Source: Microbotryum silenes-acaulis
Lineage: Eukaryota > Basidiomycota > Microbotryomycetes > Microbotryales > Microbotryaceae
Assembly (NCBI GenBank): GCA_003665825.1
Contig: QPFY01000008.1
Span: 1,178,001 to 1,242,000 of the forward strand
Direction of reading: 5' to 3'
Length of the DNA: 64,000 bases
The notes beneath the pieces are model-generated. The model was given only the letters and a program-made list of their open reading frames with translations, was not told where the DNA came from and did no database searches. Below, one piece after another: positions 21,080 to 33,060 of the stretch. The number at the start of each line of letters is the position of its first letter. Position 1 is the first letter of the stretch. The translations under genes and the position numbers were made by a program.

Positions 21080-22060
21080 CTACCAGACGAGCCCGGGTTC
21101 GGTGGTGGTGGGGTGAGCAATTGCATGGCGTATCGAATCTAACGTTTCGACGATTGTATGAAGAGGACGCAAATGCTCCAAACATGATGCAGCGCAAACA
21201 AAATAGGGATTGACTCCTGCATACGCATGAGTCACGAGAGCAAATGCAAGCTCGCGATGGTCCTCGTTGCTGGGATCGAGACCTCGTTCTGGCCATTGCA
21301 ACGCGGCGGATCTGTCTCGCATAATCCCCGCAACGATCTCGACGAACATATCGTAAAGCAGATTGTTCTGCAGATCCTCCTCGTGCTCGAAGGCGCATTG
21401 ATCCAGGTCGGACCCTCCCTGCGGTGAAAGATGTAGTCTTAGCATCCTTAATACTCGAACCCGGCCGAGGCTTTGCGTCGATGTAAACAGATAACTGATG
21501 ACCGACTCACCGTTCCCGCACCGCACCGCAACTCTTTTGCTGCCCATCGAGTGTTCTGAAGATACAGTGTTGCCTTCTCGGCGGCTGCTGCGGGTAGTCG
21601 TTCGGGGTCCAGCCCATACGCCTTGTACGTGCGCTTCAAAGCCGCTCTTTTGATGATATTCAGGACCCCAAGATTCTTGGAAACGATCTGCTCGAGAACA
21701 GCATGTGCAGTGTCAGCTCAGGAGACGTACCACTATTGCCGGGAGTAATCGCTATCCGTACCAGATCTGCAATCTTCGTTGACCACTCGATTCTTGTCCG
21801 CCCGCTCTTGTTGAATTCAGCAGCAAGTCTCCGACTGGTCATAGAGCGATCTCTTCGATCGCCATATGCCTTGGCCGTCGAGGATGCTCGGCAGCAACCT
21901 CCAGCGCCTGCCGCTTGTGGTTGGCCGCCCTGGTGTTGGCCGCCTTACGTTTCTGACTGGCCTGCGCCTTCTCCGCTTTAACCTGCGCTGTATCGCGATC
22001 CCGCATAGTAGCGATGCGAACAGCCGCAATGGCGCCGGCGCGAGAAGGTCGTGGTGACAT
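21080..22060 (-). CDS. Hypothetical multi-exon protein
   Basis: Not recognised. From a plausible start at 22060 (MSPRPSRAGAIAAV) there is a basic, alanine-rich coil (KAEKAQASQKRKAANTRAAN). Frames in other registers follow: TSRRLAAEFNKSGRTRIEWS, NLGVLNIIKRAALKRTYKAYGLDPERLPAAAAEKATLYLQ, and SDLDQCAFEHEEDLQNNLLYDMF..RELAFALVTHAYAG. Introns near 21735-21690 (gtacgt..gcag) and 21505-21440 (gtgagt..ctaag) would join some of these. One junction near 21845 is unresolved, so this may be a broken gene. The start lies about 175 bp from a Helitron end. Confidence 0.3.
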
Positions 22061-22235
22061 GGCGAGGTGAGATTGCTGACAAGTAACTGAGAGTGCAACG
22101 TTGTCGAAGCGAAGAAGCGAGGGCTGGGAGGAGGCGGGGGCTGAAGTGAGGCGGGCCAGAGCGATGGAAGCGGAAGGAAGGAAAAGAAGAAAAGCAGAGA
22201 CGCGCGCGGGTGACACGTCGCACAGTACTGGCTTG

Positions 22236-22359
22236 TCTACTATCTATCTATCTACTATCTACTATCTACTAATATCTATCTATCTACTATCTACTAAAGA
22301 CGTAACGGGAGACAAAGAACGTGAAATCTACTATCTACTAAAGACGTAACGGGAGACAA

Positions 22360-22395
<36 letters not shown>

Positions 22396-22426
22396 AAGAC
22401 GTAACGGGAGACAAAGAACGTGAAAT

Positions 22427-22457
<31 letters not shown>

Positions 22458-22650
22458 AAGACGTAACGGGAGACAAAGAACGTGAATCTACTATCTACTA
22501 AAGACGTAACGGGAGACAATCTACTATCTACTAAAGACGTAACGGGAGACAATCTACTATCTACTAAAGACGTAACGGGAGACAATCTACTATCTACTAT
22601 CTACTAAAGACGTAACGGGAGACAAAGAACGTGAAAGAACGTGAAAGAAC
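22236..22650 (+). repeat. Tandem 5'-terminal repeats of Helitron H1
   Basis: Eight copies of a unit made of TCTACTATCTACTA plus AAGACGTAACGGGAGACAA, some with AAAGAACGTGAAA added. Each unit starts with the element's own 5' terminal sequence. Unit length varies from about 33 to 60 bp. Confidence 0.85.
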
Positions 22651-22932
22651 GAAAGACAAACCAAAAGACAAACCATGTGGCGTGACGTCATAATAGTTTC
22701 GCTACTGCAACAGCTCTCGGTCCAGCGTGTCCCCTGAGCCAGCTAGCGCTGTTTCAGAAAGGGTCGGCCGGCCACAGGCCGTTTCGCCCACGTTCGCCGA
22801 GGTTCCATTTTCAATCAAAGCAGCGTGGCACATGACCCTCTGCTTCCCGACGCAGACTGAGACGACCTGTTTTGCGAGTCTACCACATCGTAGCGTACTT
22901 TCTTCAATCATCCAGTTCCTGCCACTGCCGAA

Positions 22933-25900
22933 ATGTCATCGTCTCCTCTACAACAACCTTCACGGAGAGCAGAGGGACAGCAGAGACGTCGGCAACGTGA
23001 GCGAGCTGAGCGCGCCGCCCGTGAGGCTGCTCGCTTCCCTCCTCCGCACAACCCGGCCCCCGCTCTAATCGCACAGACGCCGCCGCCAGCAACCTCGAAC
23101 AATCTCAGATCCGAAGCACAGCGACAACGACGACTTCGCGAGAGGCAGCAGCGGCGAATCGAAGAAGACGACGTCGCGCAAATTGGATCGTCGAGTCAAT
23201 CTGCATCGGCAGCCGGGCAACTGCGACGCGCCCGCAGTCCTTCACCTCCAGGCTTGAGATCCGTTCGCCCACGTTATGAACCAGTTCCAGACCTATCTCA
23301 CGTCGCGGGGTCAGGTACAGACGCAACTGCAACTTCGACCACTACTGCCGTCGATCGCCGATCCGCGGAGCAGCGCCAACGACGCCAACGCGAAAGAGTG
23401 CGATCGAACCGGACCCCCCCGACTGCTCTGCTGCCGCTGCCGGAAGGGCCTTTTGCCCGACACGATCTCGGCTCAATGACATTGCAGTGTCCAATCTGTT
23501 CGGCTTTACACTGGGAGTTCGAAAGATCATCGACCCCAGGCGAGGTCACACCATTCAAAACCTGTTGCGCGGACGGCAAAGTTCGGCTACCCGGAATCGA
23601 AAAACCGCCCCCCGAGCTGCTCGCGCTTTTGACTGGCGATGGTCCAGGTCGGTACATGTCCATTCCTTCAACCTGCTAAATCAAGTACAGCTGACTAACA
23701 GCCTTGCTGAATATCCGTGAAACAGTTGAGAAGATCTTTCGGGAACGCATTCTGGCATTCAATGAAAGCTTTGCTATGGCATCATTCGGGACAAGCAAAG
23801 GTCATGGCATCATCAGCGGTTCCGGGCCACCATCTTTCTACCTGAGCGGGAACGTATTTCATCGTATCGGCACCCTGGCACCATACCCAGCAAGCAACCC
23901 AGTCTTTGCGCAGATTCTATTCCTGGCTCCGACGGAACGCATTGAAGCGCGACGCAGATTCAATGGACCGTCTGGACACGGCATATCAACAAATTGTTCC
24001 ACTACTCGACGGTATGCTGCAACATCACAACAGGCGCGTCAAACTGTTCTTGACAGCACAGGAGTTCATGGACTGTGATGCATCACATATGTACCAGCTG
24101 CGGTTACTTGCGCCGCGCAATCGAGATCCGAGAATCTACAACTTACCAACTCAAGACGAGGTTGCCGTCATTCTACCCGGGGACGACACAGAATACCGGT
24201 CTTCGAGAAGAGAGATTGTCGTCCGATTACGTCACCCGCCAAACGACAACAGCCACGGGATTCAATTCATTTACGATGGGCAATAACCCACAAACCGGGC
24301 CGAGCGGCTCGAAACGTGTAACGCAAAACCAATTCAACGCGTACTACTTCCATATCCGTCCCAACAATATCAGCTACCCGACATTGTTCCTTGGAGGCCG
24401 GTTGTTCCAGAAATTTGTTGCCGACGCCTGGGCACTAACTGAACAGGATCAGCTTCGGTGGATGAGAACAAATCAAAAAAAGCTCAGAGTCGAAGAGTAT
24501 TTGTCCCTTCAAGCAAGTCTGGCTGAAGGACTCGATCCCGCGCAGATTGGCAAGAGAGTAATTCTACCGTCGTCACACACCGGATCGCCACGCCAAATGG
24601 TCCAACTTTACCAAGATGCTATGGCCATCGTTCGTGTTTTCGGTGCTCCGGACATATTCATCACGATGACATGCAATCCTGCCTGGTCGGAAATCGTCAA
24701 CGCGTTGCTTCCCGGGCAAGCCGCATCCGACCGTCCCAACATAGTAGCACGGGTCTTTCACGGGAAATTGAAAGCCCTCCTTGCGGATGTATTAGGCCGT
24801 GGCCATGCACCAGGAGTCTTTGGGAAGGTATGTAAATCTGGGACTCAGTCGAAACAGAGCTGATAGAATGCTCACAAGCCTCAATTATTTGCACAGGTCA
24901 TCGCATATGTTTATGTCGTCGAATTTCAAAAGCGCGGGCTGCCTCACGCCCACATCCTTTTAATCATGGACCCAGAAGACAAGCCAAAGACGACGACCAT
25001 GGGAAGTGTACCAAAAGGTTTCCTAAACGACTCCAACCGCGGACGACCAGCGAAGACGGTGGATATCCTCACTACCGGCGTCGCGGAATACACCAATATG
25101 TCAAATTCCCGGGCACCGCGCAAGAAGAAGTTTATACGGATGCAAACGTTGTTCCTACAAATCCATGGCTTGCTTCCAAGTACAATTGTCATGTCAACGT
25201 CGAAATTGCGAGCGGGGTTGCAGCAGTCAAATATCTCTACAAATATGTTTACAAGGGACACGACCGAACTTCGTTCACGATCGACGAACCCGGAGCTCGA
25301 GACGAAATCAACGACTTCCTTGACGCTCGATATGTTTGCGCTCCGGAAGCCATTCACCGAATATTTCGATTCGAGATGCACGATCGGGATCCCGCAGTGG
25401 CCAGACTCGCGCTGCACCTCCCAAATGAGCAGGAAGTTCGGTTCGACCCCGATAAGGGAGCTCCAGATCTATCAGTCCCACCGGAGACAACGTTAACCGC
25501 CTTCCTGAAACTGTGCGCCAAGACACCTCCTGATCTCAACGCGCAAGGATTGCTCTACGCCGACGTGCCGACCCGATTCAGGTGGAACAGCGAAGATCGA
25601 GCTTGGGTGCCACGGAAAAGGGACAACCGGACAATCGGAAGAATCTTTTTTTGTGGTCCTGAAGGCGGCGAGCGGTACTACCTGAGACTGCTTCTTCTCA
25701 AGGTTCCTTCACCGACAACGTTTGCGCATCTGAGGACGTTCAACGGTGTTGAGTTTCGAACCTTCCGGGAAGCCTGTGTCGAACGGGGACTCCTACGCAA
25801 CGACGCTGAAGCCGACAGATGTCTGACCGAAGCGGCGATCTTCCGCACTGGGCACGAGCTGCGGCACCTGTTTGCCATGCTGTTAACGGCCGATGATGGA

Positions 25901-27771
25901 GTGACAAACGCGGCGCAGATGTGGACGAAGCACTATGACAACCTCACCCAGGACGTCGAGTACCACCTCCGAAACCAAAGGCAACAGATGATGATCACGC
26001 CCGAGCATGTCGCTAACTGGGGGCTGCTTCAGCTCAACAATATTCTCCAACGGCTCGATTCCTCATTAGCAGACCACGGTCTGCCGTTGCCAACAATCCA
26101 GTTCGATGACGAAGCTGCAACAAACCGTCTTATTCTGGAGGAATCAGCGACACCAGCGGAACTTCACGAAATGGATGCGCTCTGGAGAAAGAACATTGAG
26201 TCGTGCAACACCGAACAACGCATTGTTGTTGAAACCGTTCTTGACTCAATCCTGAACAACCGCGGAAAGGTCTTCTTCATCGATGCTCCAGGAGGGACAG
26301 GCAAAACGTTCTTGGAAAAAACGATCCTTGCTCGGATTCGGTCCGAGGGAAAATACGCTCTTGCCGTTGCATCATCGGGTATTGCTGCACTGCTACTGCC
26401 AAAAGGAAGAACGGCACATTCACGGTTCAAGATCCCGATCGACATCTTCGACGACTCTACGTGCAACGTTCTGAAACAAGGACAGCTCGCCGAGCTTTTT
26501 CGGATGTGCGACTTGATCGTCTGGGACGAAGCACCGATGCAGCACCGTCGATGTTTCCAGCTGGTGGACAGGATGTTGCAAGATGTGCGATCCTCAACGG
26601 CTCGATTCGGTGGAGTGACCGTCGTGTTGGCAGGTGTGTTCCATTCTCTCTAAAGACAGCGCAGGGCAGAACTGACCGGCTCTGCTGTAACCTCACAGGG
26701 GATCCGAAGCAATGCCTTCCCGTTATTCCCAAGGCATCGCCTGCACAGATTGTCGACGCTTGCATCATGAATGCTGACTTCTGGGGAGAAGTCGAAGTAC
26801 TGCGTCTCTCTGTAAGTGGAGACTCCTTACCTGCCTTTGAAACCCTATACTGACAGCCTGCGGTGCGAGCTCAGACAAACATGCGTCTTCTGGCCGCTGC
26901 AGATCGCATGACCGAAACGGAACGGACAAAGGCACAGGGCTTTGCAGATTGGCTCTTAGGGGTCGGAGACGGCTCGGCGAACAAGACAGAGGACACCATC
27001 GCGCTCCCATCCGATCTTCTCCTACCGGCTGCCTCGAGAAACAGATCCGGGTTGATCAGACATGTTTACCCCGTTCCCGTGCTCGAGCTGGACAACATGT
27101 CAACAGACGAAAAAGTTGCCTACTTCAGCAATCGAGCAATTCTGGCGCCCAAAAACTCAGAAGTGGATCAGATCAACGATATGGTGCTCGACCTGCTACC
27201 GGGCGACGCTCAAACGTTCTACAGCGCGGATTCGGTCGAAGACGAAGACGAGTCACTGTTCTCGATCGAGTACCTTCAGAGTCTCAACATCGCAGGGATG
27301 CCGTTGCATGCTGCAAAATTCAAAGTAGGATGTCCCGTTATGCTCCTCCGGAACTTGGATCCGGCTGCGGGGCTGTGCAACGGCACAAGATTATTGTTAA
27401 CGCGGTTACACACCCGCGTCCTCGAGACAATCATCCTCACAGGAGATCATGCTGGGTAGCCCGTCTTATTGCCGCGCATCACACTGAAAACAGGATCATC
27501 AGCTGGTCTTCCGTTCACTCTGCACCGGACCCAGTTTCCTATTCGGCTGGCAATGGCTATGACCATCAACAAGTCGCAGGGGCAGTCACTTGCGCAGGTA
27601 GGGGTGTGTCTGGAAACACCCGTTTTTTCTCACGGCCAACTGTATGTCGCGTTGTCCCGGGCAACGAGTGTGGACGGTGTGAAAGTTTTGCTTCACCCTA
27701 CTGAGGATGGGGAAGCAGATAATGTAACAGAAAACATAGTTTTTAGAAGGGTTTTTGGCTTAATAGAATGA
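22933..27771 (+). pseudogene. Helitron Rep-helicase gene, H1 copy (disabled)
   Basis: Rolling-circle replication initiator fused to a PIF1-type helicase. Exons: 22933-23647, 23702-24827, 24897-26633, 26699-26811 and 26875-27771. The N-terminus has an Arg-rich coil and a CPIC..HW..CC zinc-binding region. The Rep part has FITMTCNPAWSEI and the HUH motif GLPHAHILLIM (about 24930). The helicase has Walker A DAPGGTGKTFLEKT, WDEAPMQ, GDPKQ, and the C-terminal [10 protein letters not shown] and YVALSRATS. Breaks: frameshifts near 23940 and 24280, an in-frame TAG at 27457-27459, and a 130-bp deletion at about 24990 that removes Rep sequence and shifts frame. The first three breaks are shared with H5. 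Confidence 0.9.
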
Positions 27772-27949
27772 AGATTTATAACAAAACTCCATAGTGAACC
27801 TGCGACAGTCAGCAGAGGCTCGCCATCCCGCAGCTCGCATGAAATGAAGACTGTAGTTCGTTTGTCGTCCCACGCGACTCTGCCGGCTGCAACGAAAGTA
27901 CGGTACGTTACAGCGGGTCACCGAGTCATTGGTGACGGTCACAGTGGTG

Positions 27950-27981
27950 AGGAGGCGCGCGGAGCGCGCCGCCGAACCTAG
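27950..27981 (+). other. Helitron 3' terminal hairpin and CTAG
   Basis: Stem GGCGCGC/GCGCGCC with a GGA loop, then GCCGAAC and CTAG. The same end recurs at 29815-29846, 31889-31920, 38592-38621 (CTAC, GAA loop) and on minus at 53745-53718. It acts as the replication terminator in Helitrons. Confidence 0.9.
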
Positions 27982-29846
27982 TCTACTATCTACTATCTAC
28001 TATCTACTAAAGACGTAACGGGAGACAAATCTACTATCTACTTCTACTAATCTACTAAACTACTAAAAGAATCTGTCGCGTCAGACAAAGAACGTCAAAG
28101 AACAAAAGACAAACCACGTGGCGTGACGTCATCGGCAGCTCTCGGTCCAGCGCGTCCCAGCTAGCTAGCGCTGTTTCAGCATGGATCGGCCAGCAACAGA
28201 CCGTTTCGCCTACGTTCGCCGAGGTTCCATTTTCCATCAAAGCAGCCTGGCACATGACTCTCTGCTTCCCGAAGCAGACTGAAACGACCTGTCTTGCGTG
28301 TCTACCACATCGTAGCGTAGTTCCTTCAATTATCCAGTTCCTGCCACTGCCGAAATCTATGCCAGACCTCGGGTAGTGTCGGCCAGTGCGCCAATTCCGC
28401 CGTTAGGGGCCCCGCCAGCGTGTCACGGCTTGCCGACATTGGGCTTCACTCCACGACGTTCCGCGGCCTTCCGCGACATTCTATGAGCCCGGTTTAACCT
28501 GAGGCGCAGGCTTCTCCATCTTTCTCCCTCCTGCTCTTCACACCTTACCCATCGCCACCTCGAGCTCGCGACACCCGAAGGGGTCGTCGTAGCTCTGCAA
28601 CGAATACGGGACAAGTTTTCTCAAGAAATGGCTGCCGCATGCAGCATAACTACGGATTCGAGTAAGTAACTTCATGAACTGTGCTCTTGGTGTGGGATTG
28701 TTCAGGAGCTAATGGAAACTACCAAACAGCAATTCCCTTCAACACGTCTTCTTTGAATGTCAACCCTCGAGTTGTTTCTTCACCATTAGCTGGTGACACT
28801 GCATGCGTGAGTTATCCCTTGACATGGCTGTGCAGTCTTAGATATGACGGAAAACCTGATACGAAAAACAGACATGGGACGTCAGTGACACAGCGGAAGG
28901 ATTGAGCGGAAGGATTGACTTCGTACGGTTGAGAATCCGGGTCATTGGGACACTAAATGTGAGTCTTCACTGCCATTGCTACAGATGGACCACAGCAAGA
29001 ATACTGATAGTTGTAACAGATTGCGCAAGAAAACGGGCTCTGGTTGCGTGAATTGCGGCTCACCATCCCGTGGCAGATCCTCAACGGCTCGGTTCGGTGG
29101 GGTGACCTTCGTGTTGGCAGGTGTGTGCCAATCTTTCAAAAGCAAAACGCAGGGCAGCATGACTAACTGACCGGTTGGACTGTAACATCACAGGGGATTC
29201 GTGACCGAAACGGAACGGGCAAACGCACAGGACTTTGCAGATTGGCTCTTAGGAGTTGGAGATGGCTCGGCGAACAAAACAGAAAACTCTATTGCTCCCA
29301 CGTGAGCTTCTCCTGCCGGCGACCACGAGGAACAGCTCCGGGTTGATCCGACACGTCTATCCCGGCCCCGTGCTCGAACTGGACAATATGTCGATAGGCG
29401 AAAAAGTCAAATACTTCCGAGAGCGAGCAAAACTGGCGCCCAAAAATTCGCAGGTGGATCACATCAGCGACATGGTGCTCGACCTGCTGCCGGGTGACGC
29501 TCAAACGTTCTACAGCGCGGATTCGGTCGAAAACGAAGACGAATCACTGTTCTCGATCGAGCATCTTCAGAGTCTCAACCTCACCGAGATGGCGTTGCTC
29601 CACACTCGACGCGGGTCTCGACGACGGTCTGAGCCCATCATCGGGCTCCCAGAGAACAAAAAAGTAGTTCAGTGATGAAATGAAGGCTCTGTACATTTGA
29701 TCGTCGTCGCGCTCTTCTCTCCCGACTTCAACCACTACGCTTCCGTTACTCAACAGTACCGCAGCTGTTGCAGCAAAGTACATCACATTGCAGCGAGTCA
29801 ACGGTTACGGTGGGAGGTGGCGCGCGGAGCGCGCCGCCGCACCTAG
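27982..29846 (+). mobile_element. Helitron H2, short, head-to-tail after H1
   Basis: Begins TCTACTATC directly after the H1 CTAG and ends CTAG at 29843-29846 with the same hairpin. It keeps the 5' end up to the ORF start (GCCGAAAT), then a captured segment (28355-29066), then a fragment of the helicase C-terminal third containing [14 protein letters not shown] and [12 protein letters not shown]. There is no Rep domain, so it is non-autonomous. Confidence 0.85.
28355..29066 (+). other. Captured gene-like segment shared by H2, H3 and H4
   Basis: Absent from H1 and H5, present in H2, H3 (about 30212-30935) and H4 (about 35808-36475). It holds a possible exon from ATG 28628 (MAAACSITTDS), a clean 44-bp intron (28662-28705, gtaagt..ttcag), and a second exon frame ANGNYQTAIPFNTSSLNVNPRVVSSP. 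The product is unrecognised and short, with two cysteines visible. The left junction falls exactly at the Helitron ORF start codon. The right junction lies in the helicase at CAGATCCTCAACGGCTCG. Probably a captured host gene piece, by analogy with other Helitrons. Confidence 0.55.
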
Positions 29847-31920
29847 TCTACTTCTATCTACTTCTACTATCTACTAAAGACGTAAGGGGAGACAAAGAAC
29901 GTCAAAGAACGTCAAAGAACGTCAAAGAACGAAAGACAAACCAACAGACAAACCATGTGGCGTGACGTCATAATAGTTTCGCTACTGCAACAGCTCTCGG
30001 TCCAGCGTGTCCCCTGAGCCAGCTAGCGCTGTTTCAGAAAGGGTCGGCCGGCCACAGGCCGTTTCGCCCACGCTCGCCGAGGTTCCATTTTCAATCAAAG
30101 CAGCCTGGCACATGACCCTCTGCTTCCCGAAGCAGACTGAAACGACCTGTCTTGCGTGTCTACCACATCGTAGCGTAGTTCCTTCAATCATCCAGTTCCT
30201 GCCACTGCCGAAATCTATGCCAGACCTCGGGTAGTGTCGGCCAGTGCGTCAATTCCGCCGTTAGGGGCCCCGCCAGCGTGTCACGGCTTGCCGACACTGG
30301 GCTTCACTCCACGACGTTCCGCGGCCTTCCGCGACATTCTATGAGCCCGGTTTAAACTGAGGCGCAGGCTTCTCCATCTTTCTCCCTCGTGCTCTTCACA
30401 CCTTACCCATCGCACCTCATCCCATCGCCACCTCGAGCTCGCGACATCCGATCGTGGAAGCTCTGCAACGAATACGGGACAAGTTTTCTCAAGAAATGGC
30501 TGCCGCATGCAGCATAGCTACGGATTCGAGTAAGTAACTTTATGAACTGTGCTCTTGGTGTGGGATTGTTCAGGAGCTAATGGAAACTACCAAACAGCAA
30601 TTCCCTTCAATACGTCCTCTTTGAATGTCAACCCTCGAGTTGTTTCTTCACCATCAGCTGGTGACACTGCATGCGTGAGTTATCCCTTGACATGGCTGTG
30701 CAGTCTTAGATATGACGGAAAACCTGATACGAAAAACAGACATGGGACGTCAGTGACACAGCGGAAGGATTGATTTCGTACGATTGAGATTCCGGGTCCA
30801 TGGGACACTAAATGTGAGTCTTCACTGCCATTGCTACAGATGGTCAACAGCAAGAGTACTGATAGTTGTAACGAATCACGCAAGAAAACAGGCTCTGGTT
30901 CCGTGAATTGCGGCTCACCATCCGTGGCAGATCCTCAACGGCTCCGTTCGTTGGAGTGACCGTCGTGTTGGCAGGTGTGTGCCAATCTTTCAGAAGCAAA
31001 GCGCAGGGCAGCATGAACAACTGACTGGTTGGACTGTAACATCACAGGGGACAAGTTTTCTCAAGATGCCTTCCCGTTATTCCCAAGTCATCGCCTGCAC
31101 AAATCCTCGACGCTTGCATCATGGAATGCTGACTTCTGGGGGGAGGTTGAGGTGCTGCATCTCTCTGTAAGTAGAGCGCAGACAAACATGCGTCTTCTGG
31201 CCGCTGCAGACCGCATGACCGAAACGGAACAGGCAAAGGCACAGGTCTTTCAGATTGGCTCTTAGGAGTTGGAGACGGGTCGGCGAACGAAACAGAAGAC
31301 TATCGCGCTCTTATGGGAGCTTCTGCTGCCGGCGACCACGAGGAACAGCTCCGGGTTGATTAGACACGTTTATCCCGTCCCTGCGCTCGAACTGGACAAT
31401 ACGTCAATAGGCGAAAAAGTCGAATACTTCCGAGATCGAGCAATTCTGGCGCCCAAAAATTTGCAGGTGGATCACATCAACGACATGGTGCTCGACCTGT
31501 TGCCGGGTGACGCTCAAACGTTCTACAGCGCGGATTCGGTCGAAAACGAAGACGAATCACTGTTCTCGATCGAGTATCTTCAGAGTCTCAACATCACCGG
31601 GTTGGCGTTGCTCCGAACAAAAAAGCAGTTCAGTGATGAAATGAGAGGCGCTGATGCAGCCCCGTCGATGTTTCCAGCTGGTCGAAGGGTCTCGACGACG
31701 GTCTGAGCCCATCATCGGGCTCCCGGAGAACAAAAAAGTAGTTCAATGACGAAATGAAGGCTCTGTACATTTGATCGTCGTCGCGCGCTTCTCTCCCGAC
31801 TTCAGCCACTATGCTTCCGTTACTCAACAGTACCGCAGCTGTTGCAGCAAAGTACATCACATTGCAGCGGGTCAATGGTTACGGTGTGAGGTGGCGCGCG
31901 GAGCGCGCCGCCGAACCTAG
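29847..31920 (+). mobile_element. Helitron H3, short, head-to-tail after H2
   Basis: Starts TCTACTTCTATC directly after the H2 CTAG and ends CTAG at 31917-31920, followed by T. The architecture matches H2: 5' end, captured segment, then helicase C-terminal fragments ([50 protein letters not shown]). Several frameshifts are present, and a duplicated GTTTCCAGCTGG piece lies near 31670. Non-autonomous. Confidence 0.85.
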
Positions 31921-32523
31921 TAAATAAAGAGAAACCAGTGGGAACCCGTTAAATTAACGGGAGGATGAAATTCAAAAAATAGCAGGATAATCGAACAGTC
32001 TACATGATTTCCGCGCAGAGGTTAAGAAAACACAATACGAAGTACAGCAAAGAAACAAAATCCATTCATCACCGAAACAGCCTGGCCGTTGCTTGTTGCC
32101 GGACTTGGCTTTGAGCACTCGTGCAATGAGATCCGGACGGTTGTATGCTTCGTCGTTCGGCCCCAGTGCAGCCTTGATTTCCGGCCATTCGGGGTTGCAC
32201 GTCACCGTGATGAACAGCGAAGGCTTCCTGTATTTGACGACACACGCCATCGCATCTTGGTAACGCTGCGTGACCTCCCGCGGGCTATTCTTGAACGTCG
32301 ACCCCAATATCACCGAACGTCCAATCTGATCCGGGGTCAAACCGTTGGCAACGGCGTCGGTGATGCCCTGCGCCGTGGTGAGGCGCAGGTTCAGCTTGGC
32401 CTCTTGGTGCGCGCGCGCAACTTTTCCCGCCCGCGCGCGGCGGGAATGCAGTCTGCGCGTAGCGCAGAAAATTTTCTGAGCATTGTACAGCCTGTAGAGT
32501 AGTTTCGAGAAATTATTCAACAC
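31921..32523 (-). pseudogene. Rep-domain fragment of a second, divergent Helitron
   Basis: Minus-strand frame with AQGITDAVANGLTPDQIGRSVIL, SPREVTQRYQDAMACV, and LFITVTCNPEWPEIKAALGP, the Rep region just before the HUH motif. It ends at a splice-like point then stops. It is clearly homologous but much diverged from the H1/H5 protein (EGLDPAQIGKRVIL, FITMTCNPAWSEI). Upstream on minus lies a GC-rich piece with TGCGCGTAGCGCA. A CCCGTTAAATTAACGGG palindrome sits at 31947-31963, near the end facing H3. Confidence 0.75.
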
Positions 32524-32617
32524 TAGGCGGCCCTCATATTTGGACACTTTCAGTCAGAATCCGGGAAAACTTCTGGACATTTTGCCTCGAAAAAGGCCGT
32601 TTTTAGAGGGCCGCCTA
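32524..32617. mobile_element. 94-bp miniature TIR element
   Basis: Perfect 12-bp inverted termini TAGGCGGCCCTC and GAGGGCCGCCTA. Reading the outer TA as target duplication gives a 10-bp TIR, as in Tc1/mariner-type miniature elements. The internal 70 bp has no ORF. It sits at the edge of the second Helitron fragment. Confidence 0.6.
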
Positions 32618-33060
32618 TGGCTGGGCTTTCGGGGGTCCTAACGCGGCACGGCCTAAATGCCCGCACGAGTCGCGCCGCACAGTCCCCTTCTGTCAAACCC
32701 CGAACCCTTTCTGAGCTATTGTCACGCAAACCCCTTGTTCTCCTTGCACGCCCGAGTTCCGACGACTTCTCGGCCGTTCTTCGCTGCACACCGACCCACC
32801 GGCACACATCGCAAATTGACTGAATACGCAGACGCTAGCGAGACGACGACTCGACGCGATTCAATTTGGCGAGGTGTCGCGTCAAGGCTCCGCGCGACAA
32901 TCTCCTGATCACCATCCCAGACATCGTCACGAACCCTGGCACCAGACGCGGAACCCTAGTGCCACCCACTGAGCCTTCCTGGAACATCACCGTCGAGGAG
33001 TGATCAGCCGATTGCAGAACGGCATTGTAGTCTCGCGCAAGAAGAGCATCGTCGAGGGGG

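Larger units (their letters stand above)
22236..27981 (+). mobile_element. Helitron H1, long copy
   Basis: Starts TCTACTATCTA and ends CTAG (27978-27981), preceded by the hairpin GGCGCGC-GGA-GCGCGCC with eight bases to CTAG, the standard Helitron 3' end. It carries a Rep-helicase gene (22933-27771). It is near-identical to H5 on the opposite strand apart from a 130-bp internal deletion at about 24990 and a different 5' repeat array. Its 3' end abuts H2 directly. Confidence 0.9.

Noticed and set aside
22240..22650. Telomeric or centromeric satellite
   Set aside because: The repeat unit equals the Helitron 5' terminus and is continuous with H1; no TTAGGG-type sequence is present.
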